Made by a program: the position numbers and the translations under genes. From contig CAVPPW010000019.1 in assembly GCA_963707445.1 (NCBI GenBank), forward strand, positions 124,001-188,000: a stretch of DNA of 64,000 nucleotides. The letters are read 5' to 3'. The DNA is from JALORV01 sp963707445. GTDB lineage: Bacteria > Pseudomonadota > Gammaproteobacteria > Burkholderiales > Burkholderiaceae_F. Shown in pieces: positions 61,175 to 64,000 of this stretch (its first letter is position 1; the number at the start of each line of letters is the position of its first letter). The notes beneath the pieces are model-generated. The model was not told the origin of the DNA. It was given only the letters and a program-made list of their open reading frames with translations, and did not search any database.

Positions 61175-62479
61175 TCACGTCTGCCGGTGACCCATCAGCT
61201 CGTCGAACGCCACCGGTGTTTCTACGACTTTCGCCTGCTCGAGTACCCAGCGACTCACGTTGTCCTCCAGCGCTGTGCCCTCGAGTTCAGCCAGCCGCTT
61301 GCGGTCCGAAAGGTACCAGTTGATGACTTCCTGCGGCTTCTCGTAGCTCTGGGCCATGTCCTCGACAAGCTTGCGTATCTGGTCCGGGCGCGGCTGCAGT
61401 CCGTGCGCGCGCACGACCTCACCGACGAGTAGCCCGAGCCGCACGCGGCGCTCCGCCTGAGCGGCGAAAAGATCCAACGGCAGCTCCTTGTCGGCCGGCA
61501 CACCGCGTGCCGTCAGATCCTTGCGTGCCATTTCCGCAAGGCGTTGCTTGTCATCATCGACCAGTGCCTTCGGCACGTCGAACTGCGTCGATGCCAGCAG
61601 CGCCGCCATCGCGCTGTCGCGCGTCCGATTCTTGAGCCTCGTACCCACTTCACGTTCGAGGTTGGCTTTAATCTCGGCGCGCATCTTGGCGAGATCGCCG
61701 TCGGCAATCCCGAGCGAGCGCGCAAATTCCGCGTCGACTTCAGGCAGCACCGGCTGCTGCACCTTCTTCAATGTCACCGTGAACTCGACGGTCTTTCCGG
61801 CCAGTTGAGTCGCCGAGTAATCACTCGGAAACGTCAACGGAAAAATCTTGCTCGCGCCTACAGTCATTCCGCTCACGGCCGTCTCGAACTCCGGCAGCAT
61901 CCGACCCTGCCCGAGCGTAAACGCAAAGTCCTGCGCACTACCGCCATCGAAGGCCGCGCCATCGAGCGTGCCGGCGAAGTCGACCACGACCACGTCGCCG
62001 TTCGCCGCGGGGCGGACCACGTCCTGATAACTGGCCCGCTGCTTGCGCATGATGCCCAGCGTGCTGTCGATCTCCGTCTCACCGACCGGGCATACGGCGC
62101 GCTGCACCTCGACACCGGAAAGGCTACCGAGCGCAATCTCGGGGTAGACCTCGAAAACCGCCGAAAATGCCAGGTCGGGCGAGTCCTGCGCATCGCGCGA
62201 CTCGAGCCGCGGCGTACCCGCGACGCGCAGCTTGCTCGCGTTGATCGCGGAATTGAACGCCTCGCCTACCTTGTCGTTCAGCACCTCGGCCTGGACCTGC
62301 GCGCCGTAAGTCGCGGCGACCATCTTCATCGGCACCTTGCCAGGCCGGAAGCCCGGCATCTTCACGCTGCGCGCCAGCTTCGCGAGCCGGGTCTGCACTT
62401 CCTTTTCGACTGCCGCGACGGGCACCGTCAGGTCGATACGACGCTCGAGCGCGCCCGTGTTTTCCATCGTCTGTTGCAT
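61175..62479 (-). CDS. tig: Trigger factor
   Basis: An intact 434-residue ribosome-associated chaperone. The ribosome-binding signature GFRPGKVP follows VKMP near residue 45. The FKBP-type domain spans about residues 150-240 (VVVDFAGTLDGAAFDGG, then LPEFETAVSGMTVGASK), and the helical C-terminal domain makes up the rest. It folds nascent chains and is a peptidyl-prolyl isomerase. ATG 62479 is preferred over the upstream GTG/ATG because of the family N-terminus. It heads the clpP-clpX-lon run. Confidence 0.95.
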   Translation of the reverse strand: MQQTMENTGALERRIDLTVPVAAVEKEVQTRLAKLARSVKMPGFRPGKVPMKMVAATYGAQVQAEVLNDKVGEAFNSAINASKLRVAGTPRLESRDAQDSPDLAFSAVFEVYPEIALGSLSGVEVQRAVCPVGETEIDSTLGIMRKQRASYQDVVRPAANGDVVVVDFAGTLDGAAFDGGSAQDFAFTLGQGRMLPEFETAVSGMTVGASKIFPLTFPSDYSATQLAGKTVEFTVTLKKVQQPVLPEVDAEFARSLGIADGDLAKMRAEIKANLEREVGTRLKNRTRDSAMAALLASTQFDVPKALVDDDKQRLAEMARKDLTARGVPADKELPLDLFAAQAERRVRLGLLVGEVVRAHGLQPRPDQIRKLVEDMAQSYEKPQEVINWYLSDRKRLAELEGTALEDNVSRWVLEQAKVVETPVAFDELMGHRQT

Positions 62480-62534
62480 GGCTTGTTCCCTGATTCTTGT
62501 CGGACGCCGCATCATCGCGGCGGTCGGGATCGGT

Positions 62535-62621
62535 TGGTGCGAAGGGGGGGACTCGAACCCCCACGCCGGTGAAGGCGTCAGGACCTAAACCTGGTGCGTC
62601 TACCAATTTCGCCACCTTCGC
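62535..62621 (-). tRNA. tRNA-Leu (TAG)
   Basis: An 87-nt class II tRNA on the minus strand with the long variable arm typical of leucine. The acceptor GCGAAGG pairs with CCTTCGC, the anticodon loop TTTAGGT gives TAG, and the T-loop is GGTTCGAGTCC. The CCA end is encoded. It lies 55 bp upstream of tig. Confidence 0.97.
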
Positions 62622-62719
62622 GCCGCGGCCGAAGGGTTAACTCGGCGCGCAAGGAGCAGTGATTCTAACGGATGCGGGTCCGGCAATTTGGCTTCGAACC
62701 CTGTGCTAGCGTCGGCTGA

Positions 62720-63568
62720 ATGGGTGTCGGCCACTACGAAAACTTCCCGGTTGCATCGTTGCTTGCGCCGCCGGCACTGCGTGACGCGATTCGGGCGATC
62801 TACCGTTTCGCCCGGACCGCCGACGACATCGCCGACGAGGGCAATGCGCCACCCGCGGAACGCCTTCGAGGCCTGGCGGAGCTGCGCGGCGCGCTCGATG
62901 CGATCGATGCCGGAGCCGCTGGCGATTGGCCAGACCTTGCGCGCGCGGTGCGCACTCATGCGCTGCCGACACCGCTGTTGCGCGACCTTCTGTCGGCCTT
63001 CGAACAGGACGTCGTCACCTCGCGCTACGCCAGTTTCGAGTCACTGCTCGACTACTGCCGCCGGTCCGCGAATCCGATCGGGCGCTTGCTGCTCGTGCTT
63101 TACGGACGCAGCGACGCGTCAGTCGCGAAGCGTGGTCCGATGCGATCTGCACGGCGCTGCAGCTCACGAACTTCTGGCAGGACGTCGCCCTCGACTGGAA
63201 CAAGGGGCGCATCTACGTCCCAGCCGAAGACCTGGAGCGCTTCGCCGTCGGTGAGCCGGACCTGGCCTCGGGTCTTGTAGACGCGACGCTGGAGCGCGCT
63301 GATGCAGTTCGAGACGCAGCGAACTCGCGCCTTGATGTTATCTGGCGCCCCGCTCGCACGCGCCCTGCCGGGCCGCATCGGCTTCGAACTGCGCCTGGTG
63401 ATCCACGGCGGCCTGCGCATCCTCGAGCGCATCGACGCCTGCGGCGGTGACGTGTTTCGGCAACGACCGACCCTGCGCGGCCGCGACTGGCTGGCGGTCG
63501 TCTGGCGGGGACTGCAGGGATTGCCCCGGGCGGCGGGACCACACGCGACCGCAAGACTGGGCACATGA
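62720..63568 (+). CDS. hpnC: Hydroxysqualene-forming HpnC, squalene synthase-like, frameshifted
   Basis: A trans-isoprenyl synthase of about 283 residues. The first aspartate-rich motif reads YRFARTADDIADEGN and the second TNFWQDVALDWNKGRIYVPAED. This is the HpnC pattern; with HpnD and HpnE it makes squalene from farnesyl diphosphate via hydroxysqualene. Shifts near 63125 and near 63295 break it; the corrected middle is REAWSDAICTALQLTNFW. The start is ATG 62720. It is 81 bp before hpnD on the same strand. Confidence 0.9.
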
Positions 63569-63649
63569 GGCTCACCGTGAGAGTGCAGCGCGCCGCGCGC
63601 CCATCGCGCGCGCGCGCCAAGACGCCTCGCTCGAACTTCGGGAAGGTCG

Positions 63650-64000
63650 ATGACTCCCGACGAGTACTGCCAGCAGAAGGCCGCCGCCAGCGGTTCGAGC
63701 TTCTACTACGCGTTCCTGTTTCTGCCCCCGGAGCGGCGTCGCGCCATAACGGCGGTCTACGCCTACTGTCGCGAGGTCGACGACGTCGTCGACGAAGTCA
63801 TCGATCCCGCGGTGGCGCAGGCCAAACTCGACTGGTGGCGCGGCGAGGTCGAAGCGCTTTTCCGCGGCGATCCGAATCACCCCGTGACCCGGGCGTTACA
63901 GCCCTTCGTCGTCGGGACCTTCGGCATTACGCAGGCACGGCTGGCTGCCATCCTCGACGGCATGGAGATGGACCTGCAGCAGAACCGCTACCTCGACTTC
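63650..64000 (+). CDS. hpnD: Presqualene diphosphate synthase HpnD, partial at window end
   Basis: The first 117 residues of HpnD. The N-terminus MTPDEYCQQKAAASGSSFYYA and the first aspartate-rich motif VYAYCREVDDVVDEV are diagnostic. HpnD joins two farnesyl diphosphates into presqualene diphosphate. ATG 63650 has a GGAAGG ribosome site. The rest lies beyond the window, where hpnE and the squalene-hopene cyclase are likely to follow. Confidence 0.92.
   Translation, partial: MTPDEYCQQKAAASGSSFYYAFLFLPPERRRAITAVYAYCREVDDVVDEVIDPAVAQAKLDWWRGEVEALFRGDPNHPVTRALQPFVVGTFGITQARLAAILDGMEMDLQQNRYLDF

Noticed and set aside
63575..63622. CG-alternating stretch between hpnC and hpnD as a special structural element
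   Set aside because: It is short, without symmetry beyond the CG repeat, and expected in such GC-rich DNA.

Overview
The window is a GC-rich (roughly two-thirds G+C) chromosomal segment of a betaproteobacterium, most likely Burkholderiales or a close relative. The clues are gene order and families: a tig-clpP-clpX-lon-HU-tRNA-Val-tRNA-Asp-ppiD block, a selO-msrB-yciB-bolA-ppiC block, complete branched-chain-amino-acid-type (Liv) and TRAP transporters, a DUF3297 protein, and hpnC/hpnD hopanoid genes. I cannot name the genus. There is no rRNA, CRISPR array, phage or insertion sequence.

Layout. 1-12.7 kb (minus strand): an uptake and acyl-CoA catabolism cluster. It holds an acyl-CoA synthetase, livK, an intrinsic terminator, livHMGF, a FadJ-type hydratase/dehydrogenase, an acyl-CoA dehydrogenase, an SDR and an MDR oxidoreductase cut by the window edge. 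12.9-17.2 kb (plus): selO, msrB, yciB, bolA, a PpiC-type foldase and a small secreted protein. 17.3-20.8 kb (minus): membrane and small unknowns, an alpha/beta hydrolase, an AlkB-like dioxygenase and an S1C protease. 20.9-23.7 kb (plus): three GNAT genes and a quinone reductase, start-to-stop coupled. 23.8-26.1 kb (minus): VOC, membrane and GNAT genes of visibly lower GC, abutting an ECF sigma factor with a broken 3' end. 26.3-36.4 kb is mixed: cupin, FAD oxidase, DUF3297, CBS protein, exported PepF, hydrolase, DUF4386, M23 peptidase, a protein of unknown function and an OmpH/Skp-like chaperone. 36.4-41.8 kb (minus): purL and an HDOD regulator. 41.9-50 kb: a fused 5-oxoprolinase/hydantoinase divergent from a TRAP transporter and a DadA-like dehydrogenase. 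50-53.9 kb: Nnr repair enzyme, ybbA/tesA and the tRNA 2-selenouridine synthase. 53.9-62.6 kb (minus): the protein quality-control locus and three tRNAs. 62.7-64 kb (plus): hpnC and the start of hpnD.

Quality warning. About 50 single-base frameshifts interrupt otherwise well-conserved reading frames, including essential genes (purL, lon, clpX). They are dense in some stretches (about 14 within purL) and absent in others (45.7-49.5 kb). In every case I checked, adding or dropping one base restores the family sequence. I therefore treat them as sequence errors, annotate whole genes across them, and mark the sites.

How the parts work together. The left cluster couples ABC uptake of a small organic or amino acid to CoA activation and beta-oxidation. 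The middle oxoprolinase-TRAP-DadA group looks like a second uptake-and-catabolism module. The right block is envelope and cytosolic protein folding and proteolysis. No clearly new system stands out. The most interesting leads are the truncated sigma factor at the edge of a lower-GC insert, a sequestered Shine-Dalgarno hairpin, an attC-like element upstream of an uncharacterised gene, and intrinsic terminators placed directly after both binding-protein genes.
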